The translations under genes and the position numbers were made by a program. From assembly GCA_012728815.1 (NCBI GenBank), contig JAAYEI010000034.1, positions 1-37,377 of the forward strand: a stretch of DNA of 37,377 bases, in the 5' to 3' direction. Under the pieces are notes generated by a model. It saw nothing but the letters and a program-made list of their open reading frames with translations, was not told the DNA's origin and ran no database searches. Origin of the DNA: Clostridiales bacterium (GTDB lineage: Bacteria > Bacillota > Clostridia > Christensenellales > Aristaeellaceae). This document shows, piece by piece, positions 16,702 through 25,595 of the stretch (within the stretch, counting starts at the first letter, position 1; every line of letters starts with the position of its first letter).

Positions 16702-16732
16702 CGCGCCGGCCGGGGCCTCCCCGGCCGGCGCG
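16702..16732 (+). terminator. Very strong hairpin between binding-protein and permease genes
   Basis: A perfect 14-bp G+C-only stem (16702-16715 with 16719-16732) closes a 3-base loop. No T-run follows, so it is likely an mRNA stabiliser or partial block that favours the binding-protein message. Confidence 0.65.
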
Positions 16733-16748
16733 ACACAAAGGATATCAG

Positions 16749-17684
16749 ATGACCACCAAAGCATCCGCCCAGCCACCGCTGCGGCGCAAATTCAAAAGGG
16801 TATGGAACTACCGGTACATCCTGATGATGGTGCTGCCTGTCATTGCGCTGTTGATCGTCTTTTCCTATGTGCCCATGCTGGGCAATGTGCTGGCGTTCAA
16901 AGAGTTTTCCATCCGCAGGGGCATCTGGAACAGCGACTGGGTCGGCCTGAAATACTTCCGGCAGCTCTGGGGCATGCCGCAGTTCTGGTCCGTGTTCAGC
17001 AACCAGCTGATCATCAGCTTCATGAAGCTGATGATCGGGTTCCCCTACCCGATTGTGCTGGCGCTGCTGATCAACGAGGTGCGCTCGCCCAAAATCCGCA
17101 GGAGCTACCAGACCGCCTATACCTTCCCCCATTTCCTGTCCTGGATTGTCATCGCGGGCATCATCAAGGGCTTCCTGGCCGACCAGGGCCTGGTCAACCA
17201 GATGCTGCTGGCCCTCAACGCGTCCAAGCACCGCATCTTCAATGACGGGGACCAGTTCCGCGTGATGCTCTACCTGACGGAGGTCTGGAAGGAGGGCGGG
17301 TGGAACTCCATCCTTTACCTGGCCACGCTGAGCACCATCAACCCCTCCCTGTATGAGGCGGCGGAGATCGACGGCGCGGGGCGCTGGCAGAAAATCCTGT
17401 ACATCACCTGGCCGGGGCTGTATTCCACTGCCGCCATCCTGCTGATTTTGTCCGTGGGCAACGTGCTTTCCGGCGGCTTTGACCAGATCATCAACCTGTA
17501 CAACAGCGTGGTCATGCAAAAGGCGGATATCATCGACACCTATATCTACCGCACCGCCATCAGCGCCGGGTCCAACTATTCCTTCGCCACGGCGGTGGGG
17601 CTGTTCAAGTCGGTGATCAACGTGGCGCTGCTGATTATCGCCAACACCGCGGTGCGGCGCATGGGGCAGGAGGGCATCCTATGA
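16749..17684 (+). CDS. ABC transporter permease (LplB type)
   Basis: A 311-residue inner-membrane permease with about six hydrophobic segments beginning YILMMVLPVIALLIVF near residue 22 and the LplB-like text PMLGNVLAFKEFSI. The EAA loop is YEAAEIDGAGRWQ at about residue 203. It pairs with the permease encoded next and the binding protein before it. AAAGGA precedes the ATG. No ATPase gene is linked; a shared ATPase is expected, as for other members of this group. It ends in an ATGA overlap with the next gene. Confidence 0.9.
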   Translation: MTTKASAQPPLRRKFKRVWNYRYILMMVLPVIALLIVFSYVPMLGNVLAFKEFSIRRGIWNSDWVGLKYFRQLWGMPQFWSVFSNQLIISFMKLMIGFPYPIVLALLINEVRSPKIRRSYQTAYTFPHFLSWIVIAGIIKGFLADQGLVNQMLLALNASKHRIFNDGDQFRVMLYLTEVWKEGGWNSILYLATLSTINPSLYEAAEIDGAGRWQKILYITWPGLYSTAAILLILSVGNVLSGGFDQIINLYNSVVMQKADIIDTYIYRTAISAGSNYSFATAVGLFKSVINVALLIIANTAVRRMGQEGIL

Positions 17685-18574
17685 CCAGGAAGAAACGACA
17701 CCGCCGCCGCCTGACCATCGGCGACTGGATGATCCACAGCGTGCTGGGGCTGCTGTTTCTGATCGCGGTTTTCCCCTTCTACTATGTGCTGATCGTCTCC
17801 TTCGCCGACCCGGTTGTCTACATCCACAAGGTGGCCTATATCCTGCCCTACAGCTTTGATTTCCAGGCGTACAGGATGCTGGTGGAGGACAGCATGCTGG
17901 GTTCCAGCCTGAAGATTTCCGCCTTCATCACGGTGGTGGGCACCTTCATCAGCATTCTCCTGACGCTGATGGCTGCCTACGGGCTGTCCAAGAAAGGCTC
18001 GCCGCTGCGGCGCTTCTTCATGACCCTGGTGCTGATTCCCATGTTCTTCTGGGGGCAGCTGATCCCCTACTACCTGCAGATCAAGTCCCTGGGCCTGATC
18101 AACAAGGTCTGGGTGATGATCCTGCCGCTGATTGTCAGCCCCTTCTACCTGGTCATCCTGAAGAACTATTTCCTGTCCATCCCCGCCAGCCTGGAGGAAT
18201 CCGCCAAGCTGGACGGCGCCAATGACCTGCGCATCCTGTTCCAGATCATCGTGCCCATTTCCCTGCCGGTCATCGCGTCCATCACGCTGTTTTTCGCGGT
18301 GGACAAATGGAACGAGTGGTGGCACGCCATGCTTTTCGTCAACGACCAGAAAAAATGGCCGCTGCAGATGATGCTGCGGGACATGCTCTCCAGCCTGACC
18401 AACTCCTCCATCAGCGCCATCGGCAAGCTGATGGCCTCCAAATACAAGAACATGAACCCCCTCAGCGCGCGGATGGCCGCCATCATCCTGGCCACCATCC
18501 CCATCCTGTTGGTCTACCCCTTCCTGCAGCGCTATTTCACCAAGGGCATCATGATTGGCTCCATCAAGGAATAG
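17681..18574 (+). CDS. ABC transporter permease (LplC/YtcP type)
   Basis: A 297-residue permease, partner of the preceding LplB-type protein. The N-terminus is strongly basic (MTRKKRHRRRL), then about six membrane segments; the EAA loop is LEESAKLDGANDL at about residue 172 followed by IIVPISLPV. The C-terminus FTKGIMIGSIKE is characteristic of this subgroup. Translation starts inside the upstream stop codon (ATGA), so both subunits are made in step. Confidence 0.9.
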   Translation: MTRKKRHRRRLTIGDWMIHSVLGLLFLIAVFPFYYVLIVSFADPVVYIHKVAYILPYSFDFQAYRMLVEDSMLGSSLKISAFITVVGTFISILLTLMAAYGLSKKGSPLRRFFMTLVLIPMFFWGQLIPYYLQIKSLGLINKVWVMILPLIVSPFYLVILKNYFLSIPASLEESAKLDGANDLRILFQIIVPISLPVIASITLFFAVDKWNEWWHAMLFVNDQKKWPLQMMLRDMLSSLTNSSISAIGKLMASKYKNMNPLSARMAAIILATIPILLVYPFLQRYFTKGIMIGSIKE

Positions 18575-18598
18575 CGCCGGACATCAGAAAGGAACGCG

Positions 18599-19336
18599 AT
18601 GAAAACCGTCATTGCACCAGACCCCGCACGCTGCTCCACCCTGGCGGCGCAGGCGCTTGCCGGCTATGTCCGGCAGCACCCAGGCGCGCTGGTCTGCCTG
18701 GCCGCGGGCAACACGCCGCTGAAGGTCTTCCGGGAGCTGGTGGCCCTGCAAGAGAGCCAGGCGCTGGACCTGCGCGGCATGCGCTACATCGGCTTGGACG
18801 AGTGGGTGGGGCTGGGCCCCGGGGACCAGGGCTCCTGCGTCCAGGTGATGCGGGAAGCGTTCTACGGCCCTGCCGGCATCCCGGAGGACAGGCTGTTTCT
18901 GTGGGACGGCCAGGCGGGTGACCTGCAGGCAGAGATCGCCCGGGGCAACGCCTTTTTGCGGGCGCACGGGCCGGTTGGCCTCACCTTGCTGGGCATCGGC
19001 ATGAACGGCCACGTGGGCTTCAACGAGCCGGGCTGCGCGGTGGCGGCGGGCGGCATGGTCACCCCGCTTGATGAGGTGACCCGGCAGGTGTCCGTCAAAT
19101 ATTTCGACAGGCCGCGCGCTGTCAGCCAGGGCATCGGGCTGGGCCTGGGCAGCCTGTTGCAGGCGGACCGGGTGCTGCTGATGGCCCACGGCGCGCACAA
19201 GGCCGACATCGTGCGCAAGGCGCTGGAAGGGCCGCCGGGCAACGCGGTGCCCGCCAGCCTGTTCCAGCATCATAAGGGCGCGACCCTGTACCTGGACGAG
19301 GCGGCCGCCGGGCTGCTGGAGCGGCGCGATGGATAA
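18599..19336 (+). CDS. Glucosamine-6-phosphate deaminase/isomerase family (NagB-like)
   Basis: A 245-residue NagB-family protein, the usual length for Gram-positive forms. Seen are the phosphate-binding AAGNTPLKV near residue 36, YIGLDEWVG with Asp67, and LGIGMNGHVGFNEPG with His138 and Glu143. NagB converts glucosamine-6-phosphate to fructose-6-phosphate and ammonia. Residue 136 is Asn where the E. coli enzyme has Asp; that may be a normal variant, or may mark a changed substrate. It is followed, with an 8-base overlap, by an MttB-family methyltransferase gene, an unusual pairing that suggests an N-methylated amino sugar or its product. GAAAGGA before the ATG supports the start. Confidence 0.88.
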   Translation: MKTVIAPDPARCSTLAAQALAGYVRQHPGALVCLAAGNTPLKVFRELVALQESQALDLRGMRYIGLDEWVGLGPGDQGSCVQVMREAFYGPAGIPEDRLFLWDGQAGDLQAEIARGNAFLRAHGPVGLTLLGIGMNGHVGFNEPGCAVAAGGMVTPLDEVTRQVSVKYFDRPRAVSQGIGLGLGSLLQADRVLLMAHGAHKADIVRKALEGPPGNAVPASLFQHHKGATLYLDEAAAGLLERRDG

Positions 19337-20711
19337 GGTGTTTGCTTCTGTCACTGCCCTGAGCCAGGAGGAGGTGCTGCTGCTGCACCGCAGCTCGCTG
19401 CGCATCCTGGAGGACATCGGCCTGCAGGTGCCCAATGAGCGCATGCTGGCCATGCTGTCAGGCATCGGCTGCCGGGTGACCGCCTCACAGGTGCGTTTCC
19501 CCGCCGCCCTGATTGAGGAGATGGTGCAGGACCTGCGCGGCGCCGCCGGCCCGGCGCAGAAAAACAGCCTGGAACCGGTGACCGGCAGCGTGTCCACCCA
19601 GGTCTTTCTGGTGGATGACCGCCTGGGCACAAGGCGCAAGGGCAGGCTGGATGACATCCTCAAAGGCATCGCGCTGACGGAGCGCCTGGACCACTTCCCC
19701 GCGCCGGACGCCATTGTGGTCCCTTCGGATGTCCCGGCCCAGTATGCCGATCTGATGGGCTATTATGCCATGTTTGTGTATTCAGCCAAACCCGGCGGCA
19801 CCTATGTGACCAACCCGGACATGGCGCTGCCCATCATCAGGATGGCGGAGATTGCCGGGCGGCAGGCGGGTTTTTTGCTGGACACGGTCAGCCCGCTGCG
19901 CGTCAACCCCCAAAGCCTGGAAATGGCCCTGCTGTTTGCGGACCATGGGATGCCGGTCTCCTTTGCCTCCCTGGCAACCGCGATGACCACAGCGCCTGTC
20001 ACCGCGGCGGGGGCGCTGGCCCTCCTCAATGCCGAGCACCTGGCGGGCCTTGTGATGCTGCGGCTGCTGGGCATGAAGCCCCGGTACTACCCAGGCATGG
20101 TGCACGCCGCGGACCCGGGCAGCCTGCTGTGCTCCTTCGGCGCCCCCTTCATCGCGCGCACCGCCCTGGCCTGCGCGCAGCTGGCCAGGTTTTACGGGCT
20201 GATTCCCTATGGCAACATCGCGCTGACAGACGCCCTGCAGCCGGATTTCCAGGCTGGGTTTGAAAAGACCCTGTCCTTTGTCCTGGGCATGTGCGCGGGT
20301 GTCAAGGCCATTGGCTGCCAGGGCATCGTGGGCGCGGACCAGGGCATCAGCCTGGAGCAGCTGGTGATTGACAACGCCTGGCTCTCTGTCTGGAATGACC
20401 TGGTCGGCGGCCTTGAGATCAGCGAGGAGACCATCGGCCTGGACGCCATCCGCGCGGCGGGCATCGGCGGCGCCTTCATCGACCAGGAGTACACCCTGCG
20501 CCATTACGCCAGGGAGCTGCGCCGGCCCGGGCTGTTCAGGTGCCTGGGGTGGGACAGCGCGCGGGTGCCTTTGCTTGAGCAGGCCCATGAGCTGGTCGTG
20601 CAGTACACAAAGGGCTACCAGGAGCGCGCCTTTGTGGTGGACAGGCACCAGAAAAAGGCGCTGGACGCCGTGGTGGCGGAGGCCGGCCAGGGCAGCCTGC
20701 CTTTGTTTTGA
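19329..20711 (+). CDS. MttB-family methyltransferase (trimethylamine methyltransferase superfamily, non-pyrrolysine)
   Basis: A 460-residue member of the MttB superfamily, the proteins that take a methyl group from a quaternary or tertiary amine and give it to a corrinoid protein. Supporting text: LHRSSLRILEDIGLQVPNE at the N-terminus, FASLATAMTTAPVTAAGAL in the middle, YGLIPYGNIALTDALQPDFQAGFEKTLS and a C-terminal FIDQEYTLRHYARELRRP. No in-frame amber codon interrupts the gene, so it belongs to the pyrrolysine-free branch, whose known members act on glycine betaine, proline betaine and carnitine. The gene overlaps nagB-like by eight bases. Its corrinoid partner is not encoded here and its substrate is unknown. 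Confidence 0.85.
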   Translation: MDKVFASVTALSQEEVLLLHRSSLRILEDIGLQVPNERMLAMLSGIGCRVTASQVRFPAALIEEMVQDLRGAAGPAQKNSLEPVTGSVSTQVFLVDDRLGTRRKGRLDDILKGIALTERLDHFPAPDAIVVPSDVPAQYADLMGYYAMFVYSAKPGGTYVTNPDMALPIIRMAEIAGRQAGFLLDTVSPLRVNPQSLEMALLFADHGMPVSFASLATAMTTAPVTAAGALALLNAEHLAGLVMLRLLGMKPRYYPGMVHAADPGSLLCSFGAPFIARTALACAQLARFYGLIPYGNIALTDALQPDFQAGFEKTLSFVLGMCAGVKAIGCQGIVGADQGISLEQLVIDNAWLSVWNDLVGGLEISEETIGLDAIRAAGIGGAFIDQEYTLRHYARELRRPGLFRCLGWDSARVPLLEQAHELVVQYTKGYQERAFVVDRHQKKALDAVVAEAGQGSLPLF

Positions 20712-20767
20712 GGGACCGGATGGGCGCGGCTCAGGCCGGTCATATAACCAGGAAATGAGGTGGATGG

Positions 20768-21703
20768 GTGGGTTCTGACAAGCAATATGACGTCATCATG
20801 CCGCTGGACATCGGGGTGGACCTGTTGGTGTACGGGGATGTCCGCCCCGCTTTTTCGCAGGTGGAAAAGCTGGTGGATGATTACCAGCTGGAAATGGGGG
20901 GCTCCGCCTGCATCTGCGCCACCCAGTGCGCCAAGCTGGGGCTGCGCGTGTGCGGGCTGGGCGTCGCGGGCCAGGACGCGCTGGGCCGCGTATGCCTGGA
21001 CGCCCTGGCGGGCAGTGGGGTGGATACAACGCACATCCACCTGAGCGAAACGGTGAAGACCGGCCTGGGGCTGATCCTCAACGAGGGGGAGGACCGGGCC
21101 ATTTTGACCTACGCCGGCACCTTCAGCCTGCCCCGGGCAGAGATGCTGACGGACAGCCTGCTCAGCCAGGCCCGGCACCTGCACCTGTCCAGCCTGTACC
21201 TGATGCCCGACATCCTGGAAAATGCCCTGGACCTGGTCAGCAGGTCCAAAGGGCTGGGCCTGAGCGTCAGCCTGGACACCAACTGGGACCCCGCGGGGCG
21301 GTTCTCCGGCCTGGACGAATGGCTGCCCCTGCTGGACATCTTCTTCCCGAACATGCAGGAGGCCCAGGCCCTGGGCGGGGTGGAGCGCCTGCGGGCCATC
21401 TGCAGGCTGCTGGTGGTGAAGGACGGCGGCCAGGGCGCGGTGCTCTACCGGGGCGATGACGCCCCGATCCACCAGGCGGCCTTCCCCTTTGCCTACCACG
21501 ACAGCGTGGGCGCGGGGGACAGCTTTGCCGGCGGCTTTCTGTACGGCTTTCTCCAGGGCCTGCCCCTAGCTGAGTGCCTGCGGATGGCCGCGGCCTGCGG
21601 CGGGATGAGTTTGCGCGCCTATGGGGGTGAGCGGGGACAGGGCAGGCTGGACGAGGTGCGCGCCTTCCTGTCTGCCGCTGGCGGCGCGGGCCCGGGCGCC
21701 TGA
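20768..21703 (+). CDS. PfkB-family carbohydrate kinase (ribokinase-like)
   Basis: A 311-residue ribokinase-fold kinase. Key motifs are LEMGGSACICATQCAKLG near residue 41, LDTNWDPAG near 173, FPNMQEAQAL, and the C-terminal catalytic loop DSVGAGDSFAGGFLYG with the base Asp. It is different from the FruK/LacC-type kinase at 9458 and closer to ribokinase or KDG-kinase types. The start is a GTG with AGGTGG five bases upstream. A 6-bp inverted repeat (GACCGG/CCGGTC, 20714-20741) lies between it and the methyltransferase gene. It presumably phosphorylates a sugar released by the GH4 enzymes or demethylated in this locus. Confidence 0.87.
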   Translation: MGSDKQYDVIMPLDIGVDLLVYGDVRPAFSQVEKLVDDYQLEMGGSACICATQCAKLGLRVCGLGVAGQDALGRVCLDALAGSGVDTTHIHLSETVKTGLGLILNEGEDRAILTYAGTFSLPRAEMLTDSLLSQARHLHLSSLYLMPDILENALDLVSRSKGLGLSVSLDTNWDPAGRFSGLDEWLPLLDIFFPNMQEAQALGGVERLRAICRLLVVKDGGQGAVLYRGDDAPIHQAAFPFAYHDSVGAGDSFAGGFLYGFLQGLPLAECLRMAAACGGMSLRAYGGERGQGRLDEVRAFLSAAGGAGPGA

Positions 21704-21737
21704 AGGGCAGGGCGGCCGCCCGGCGCGCCGTTTCAGG
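21699..21737 (+). terminator. Candidate hairpin at the end of the first half of the operon
   Basis: CCTGAA (21699-21704) pairs with TTCAGG (21732-21737), with a self-complementary GGGCGGCCGCCC inside (21710-21721). No T-run follows, so termination would be partial. Confidence 0.35.
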
Positions 21738-21793
21738 GTCTGCGGTGAAGAAAGCATTAATACAATCAATATCAATCATTATCTGCGCATTAT

Positions 21794-21822
21794 TTGCTCA
21801 TTTATCACCCGTATGGTATCGT
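21794..21822 (+). promoter_or_regulatory. Weak candidate internal promoter before the second MttB-family gene
   Basis: The strip 21738-21830 is markedly AT-rich in a GC-rich operon. TTGCTC (21794-21799) and TATCGT (21817-21822) are 17 bp apart; both match the consensus poorly. Confidence 0.3.
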
Positions 21823-21844
21823 ATCAAGCAAAGGGGGTTGCCGC

Positions 21845-23200
21845 ATGGAATACGCTGAAAAGGTTGTGGATTCAAGCATCTTGCTGCTTGAGCGCTCCGG
21901 GGTGACGGTCGAGAACACGGACCTGCTGGGGTTGTTGAGTGGCTATGGCGCCACCATTCATGACCAGATTGCTCGTTTCCCTGATCGTTTGAGCAGGGCG
22001 CTGCTGCAGCCCCAACCTCAGGAGCCCCCCGACCCGCCCAGGGTGACCGCGGTTGCGGAGATGTATGAGGGCAAGTACCTGAGCCTTAACGGGGAGTATG
22101 AGGACATCACCGAGGAAAACTGGCTGGAGTACCTCAAGCTGTCCAAGCACCTGCCCGGGTTGTCGGGCATGGTCACCCTGGGCTGCCCCATCAGCGGCGT
22201 CCCGGACGCGCTGCAGCCGCTGTATGAGAAGCTCTACTGCTGGAAGTGGGGTGCCTCGGGCGGGGACGCCATTTGGGACAGCCGGCTGCTTCACCCCCTG
22301 CTGGACCTGTGGCAGGCCCGCGCGGCGCACAGCGGCCGCAGGGTGGAGGAGATGTTTCGCGCCACGGTGTATATGCTCAGCCCCTTGAAGCTGGGCGCGG
22401 TGGAGGCGGGGCAGGTGATGTTCTTCCACCGCCACGGCTTGCAAACCCAGGTGGGCACCATGTGCGCGCTGGGAAGCAGCGCCCCGGTCACCCATGCGGG
22501 CGCCCAGGTGGTGCAGCTGGCGGAACGCATGTTCACCGTGCACCTGTCCCGGGCCCTGTTTGGGCGGGGCAGGCTAAGCGCAGGCAACAACCTGGGCGTG
22601 ACGGACATGGCGACCGCGGCCTTTTGCTACGGCCGGCCAGAGAGCAACCAGCTCATCCGGGAGGCCGCGTACCTGGCCCGGAAGATGGGCCTGCCCCAGC
22701 ACCACCACGCCGGGCTGACGGACGCCCACACGCCCTCCTTTGAGGCCGGTGTGCAGAAAACGGCCTCCGCGCTGCTGTCCGCCATCTATGCCGGACATGG
22801 CAACATCGCGGCCGGCCTGCTGGCAGTGGACGCGGTCTGCTCCCCGGTGCAGATGGCGCTGGACGGCGAGCTGTGCTCCTTCCTCAACAAATCCCTGGCC
22901 CCGGTGACCTACACAGAGGACGACTTTTGCCTGGACGCGCTGCTGGCGCACCCCCATGGCGACACCTTCCTGGACCAGGAGCACACCGCCATGCACGCCC
23001 GCGCGCTCTGGCAGCCCAACTGTTTCACCCGCAGGATGCTGGACCTTGGCACAAAGACAAGGCAGGACGCGGGCCAGCGCGCGGCTGACCTGTGCCGGGC
23101 GGTGCTGCGCGAAAAACCCCCGCTTGAGCCATTGATCAGCGCGGAGGAGGAGCGCGATATTCTTCAGATCATCAAAAGGAGTGAGCAATATGTCATCTAA
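21845..23200 (+). CDS. MttB-family methyltransferase, second and divergent member
   Basis: A 451-residue MttB-superfamily protein, only distantly like the one at 19329. The N-terminus (LLERSGVTVENTDLLGLLSGYG) matches the family's opening helix, and the middle (FHRHGLQTQVGTMCALGSSAP, GRLSAGNNLGVTDMATAAF) and C-terminus (DTFLDQEHTAMHARALWQP) follow the same plan. No amber codon interrupts it. I use the ATG at 21845 with AAGGGGG upstream; a longer frame from 21794 has no good site. Two divergent copies in one operon suggest two methylated substrates or two successive demethylations. It overlaps the following GH4 gene by 11 bases. Function beyond the family is inference. Confidence 0.8.
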   Translation: MEYAEKVVDSSILLLERSGVTVENTDLLGLLSGYGATIHDQIARFPDRLSRALLQPQPQEPPDPPRVTAVAEMYEGKYLSLNGEYEDITEENWLEYLKLSKHLPGLSGMVTLGCPISGVPDALQPLYEKLYCWKWGASGGDAIWDSRLLHPLLDLWQARAAHSGRRVEEMFRATVYMLSPLKLGAVEAGQVMFFHRHGLQTQVGTMCALGSSAPVTHAGAQVVQLAERMFTVHLSRALFGRGRLSAGNNLGVTDMATAAFCYGRPESNQLIREAAYLARKMGLPQHHHAGLTDAHTPSFEAGVQKTASALLSAIYAGHGNIAAGLLAVDAVCSPVQMALDGELCSFLNKSLAPVTYTEDDFCLDALLAHPHGDTFLDQEHTAMHARALWQPNCFTRRMLDLGTKTRQDAGQRAADLCRAVLREKPPLEPLISAEEERDILQIIKRSEQYVI

Positions 23201-24506
23201 AAAAATCCTGGCCCTGATCGGGGTGGGCAGCACCTACTTCACCAAGGGCATTGTGGACAGCGTCATCAAAAAGGGCGGCGCCTGGGAACTGCGCATGGTG
23301 GACATCGACCTCACCTGCCTGGACATCGCCATGAAGCTGGGGCAGCGCATGGTGGAGGCCGAGGAGGCCCAGGTCACCATCACAGGGTCGACCCAGCGGC
23401 GGGACGTGCTGGCGGGCGCTGACGCGGTGGTCACCACCATTGGCGTGGGCGGTCGGCGCGCGTGGGAACAGGATGTCTACATCTTCCGCCAGTTCAACAT
23501 CTTCCAGTCCACAGGCGATACCTATGGCGCGGGCGGGGTATCGCGCTCCATGCGCACCATCCCGCGCCTGCTGGAAATCGCGCGGGACATGGAGGAGCTG
23601 TGCCCGGACGCGGTGCTGGTGAACTTCACCAACCCCATGACCCCCAACGTGACCGCGCTGAGCGAGCACACCCGCATCAAGACGGTGGGCCTGTGCTGCG
23701 GGGTGACCTACTACCAGCATTACCTGGCGCAGCTGATTGGTGTGCCCTATGAGCAGACCTGGTCCAAGGCGGTGGGCGTCAACCACTACACCTACATCAC
23801 CGACTTCACCTACCAGGGCAAGAACGCCTGGCCGCTGGTCCGGCAGGCCGCAGAGCGCAACTCAAAGCTTCGGCAGGACATGCCCCACACCTGGGAGCTG
23901 TTTGACGCCTTTGACGCCTTCCCCTGTGTCGGGGATGGCCACATCTGCGAGTTCATTCCCGGCTTCCAGGGGGAGAAGGCCTATTACGGCAAAACCTTTG
24001 GCATTGACGCCGGCCACAGCTTTGAGCACTACGCCGCCAGCTGGGATGATGTGTTTGAGGACATGCGCGCGCAGGCCTATGGCGAAAAGCCGCTGGTCAA
24101 GATTGAGGAGCGCTCCAGCAACACCTTCCGGGATGAGGACTACTTCATTGACGTGGTCAGCGCCCTGCTGGACGGTGAGCGCTGCGAGTGCACCGTCAAC
24201 CTGCCCAACCGCGGGCAGGCGCCGGGCCTGCCCATGGGCGCTGTGCTGGAGCAAACCACCCTCATCAACGGCGCCGGCTTCCACCCCCTGGCCTATGACA
24301 GCATTTCGCCTGGCATCCTGGCCCACATGAACCGCATCGCTTCTGTCCAAACCCTGATTGCCGAGGCCTCGGTCCGCTGCGACCGCAAGATGGTTGTCCA
24401 GGCGCTGATGGCCGGCCTGACCACCCTGCGCAAGGCGGAGGCGGAAAGGATGGTGGACGTGATTCTGGACACCCACAGGGCCTGGCTGCCTGAGTATTTT
24501 GATTGA
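23190..24506 (+). CDS. Glycoside hydrolase family 4, alpha-glycosidase-like
   Basis: A 438-residue GH4 enzyme, which hydrolyses glycosides by an NAD- and metal-dependent oxidation at C3. Seen are the dinucleotide-binding start (ILALIGVGSTYFTKGIVD), NFTNPMTPNVTALSEH, the metal ligand in GLCCGVTYY (Cys169) and GVNHYTYIT (Asn198-His199). The residue after the metal cysteine is Cys rather than the His usual in alpha-glucosidases, alpha-galactosidases and alpha-glucuronidases, so the specificity may be new. The start at 23190 has AAAAGGAG well placed. It lies between an MttB-family gene and a SIS isomerase gene. Whether it needs a phosphorylated substrate cannot be told from sequence alone. Confidence 0.88.
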   Translation: MSSKKILALIGVGSTYFTKGIVDSVIKKGGAWELRMVDIDLTCLDIAMKLGQRMVEAEEAQVTITGSTQRRDVLAGADAVVTTIGVGGRRAWEQDVYIFRQFNIFQSTGDTYGAGGVSRSMRTIPRLLEIARDMEELCPDAVLVNFTNPMTPNVTALSEHTRIKTVGLCCGVTYYQHYLAQLIGVPYEQTWSKAVGVNHYTYITDFTYQGKNAWPLVRQAAERNSKLRQDMPHTWELFDAFDAFPCVGDGHICEFIPGFQGEKAYYGKTFGIDAGHSFEHYAASWDDVFEDMRAQAYGEKPLVKIEERSSNTFRDEDYFIDVVSALLDGERCECTVNLPNRGQAPGLPMGAVLEQTTLINGAGFHPLAYDSISPGILAHMNRIASVQTLIAEASVRCDRKMVVQALMAGLTTLRKAEAERMVDVILDTHRAWLPEYFD

Positions 24507-24517
24507 AGGAGGACCAG

Positions 24518-25555
24518 ATGTATCATTCCTATGCTGAAATCCTGAACCAGTCCGAGGCGTTGAAAAACACCTGGGCGGCTGTTATGGCTGCCCGTGAGGG
24601 CATTGTGAACTGGCTGGAGGGCGGGCAGGACATCGTCATTGTGGCGTGCGGCTCCAGCTACTGGGCCTCCCTCAGCGCCGCCCAGACGCTGGGCAGAACC
24701 CTGAAAACCAACGCCTGGGCGCTGAAGGCGGGCGACCTGGTGATGCACCCCACCCTGTATGAGGGGCGGTTCAGGCGGCCGCTGATTCTGGCGCCCTCGC
24801 GCTCGGGGTCCACCAGCGAGCAGCTCAAGGCCATCCAGGTGCTCAAGCAGCTCTATCCTGAGGCCAAGGTGCTCTCCTTTGTGGTGTACGGGGATTCCCG
24901 CCTGGCGGGCCTGTCAGACCTGAGCATCCACCTGCCCTGGCCCCGGGAGACCTCGGTCTGCCAGACGCGCTCCTTCAACTGCCTCTACCTTGCGATGGCG
25001 GCAGTCGCGGCGCTCAAGGACCAGCAGCTGGCCCAGGGGCTGCAAGCCTTCCTGGAAGACTTTGACCGCCTGGCCCATGATGGCATGGTGCGCATGGAGC
25101 GCGTCTGCGGGCGGTTCAGCCAGGTCAGCAGCCTGGTTGCCATTGGCAGCGGCGTTCAGTATGGCCTGGTCATTGAGGGCGCCTACATCGCCATTGAGAT
25201 GGCCCAGATGCCGGGCAACTACTACCAGGTGCTGGAACTGCGCCATGGGCCCATTGTCACTGTGGGCAAGCAGACCCTGGTCGCCCTGTGCTCCGCGGGC
25301 GGGGAGGCGACCAGGCTGGAGGAGCAGATGCTGAAGGAGGCGGCTGCCGCGGGCGCCGCCACGCTCGCGGTGGGCTATGAGGGGTTCGCGGAGGCGGACG
25401 AGGCCTTCCACCTGCCACAGGGCTGGCCGCAGGAGGCCGTCGCGCTGTATTTCGTGTTCCTGATGCAGGCCTACGCCTATTACAAGGCCCTGCAAAGCGG
25501 CCTGGACCCGGACAAGCCCGGTGACCTGATCCCCTTTATCACCATCGACGTTTGA
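24518..25555 (+). CDS. SIS-domain sugar isomerase/deglycase (GlmS C-terminal-like, AgaS/FrlB type)
   Basis: A 345-residue protein with two SIS domains: the first around VIVACGSSYWASLSAAQTLG and APSRSGSTSEQLKAI, the second around LVAIGSGVQYGLVIEGAYIA and ELRHGPIVTVGKQTLV. The E-x-x-H-G-P motif is typical of enzymes that act on amino-sugar phosphates (GlmS isomerase domain, AgaS, FrlB deglycase). No glutaminase domain is present, so it is a stand-alone isomerase, deaminase or deglycase. With the NagB-like gene it makes an amino-containing sugar phosphate a likely intermediate. GAAGGAGG before the ATG at 24518 sets the start; the in-frame TTG at 24503 is less likely. Confidence 0.85.
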   Translation: MYHSYAEILNQSEALKNTWAAVMAAREGIVNWLEGGQDIVIVACGSSYWASLSAAQTLGRTLKTNAWALKAGDLVMHPTLYEGRFRRPLILAPSRSGSTSEQLKAIQVLKQLYPEAKVLSFVVYGDSRLAGLSDLSIHLPWPRETSVCQTRSFNCLYLAMAAVAALKDQQLAQGLQAFLEDFDRLAHDGMVRMERVCGRFSQVSSLVAIGSGVQYGLVIEGAYIAIEMAQMPGNYYQVLELRHGPIVTVGKQTLVALCSAGGEATRLEEQMLKEAAAAGAATLAVGYEGFAEADEAFHLPQGWPQEAVALYFVFLMQAYAYYKALQSGLDPDKPGDLIPFITIDV

Positions 25556-25595
25556 TCCGCGCGCCAGGCGCCGGGTTCATTCGGGGAGGCGGCAT

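Noticed and set aside
13805-16738. A 977-codon minus-strand open frame
   Set aside because: Antisense to the second UROD-like and LplA-type genes; composition is the low-complexity His/Gln/Val pattern of a shadow frame.
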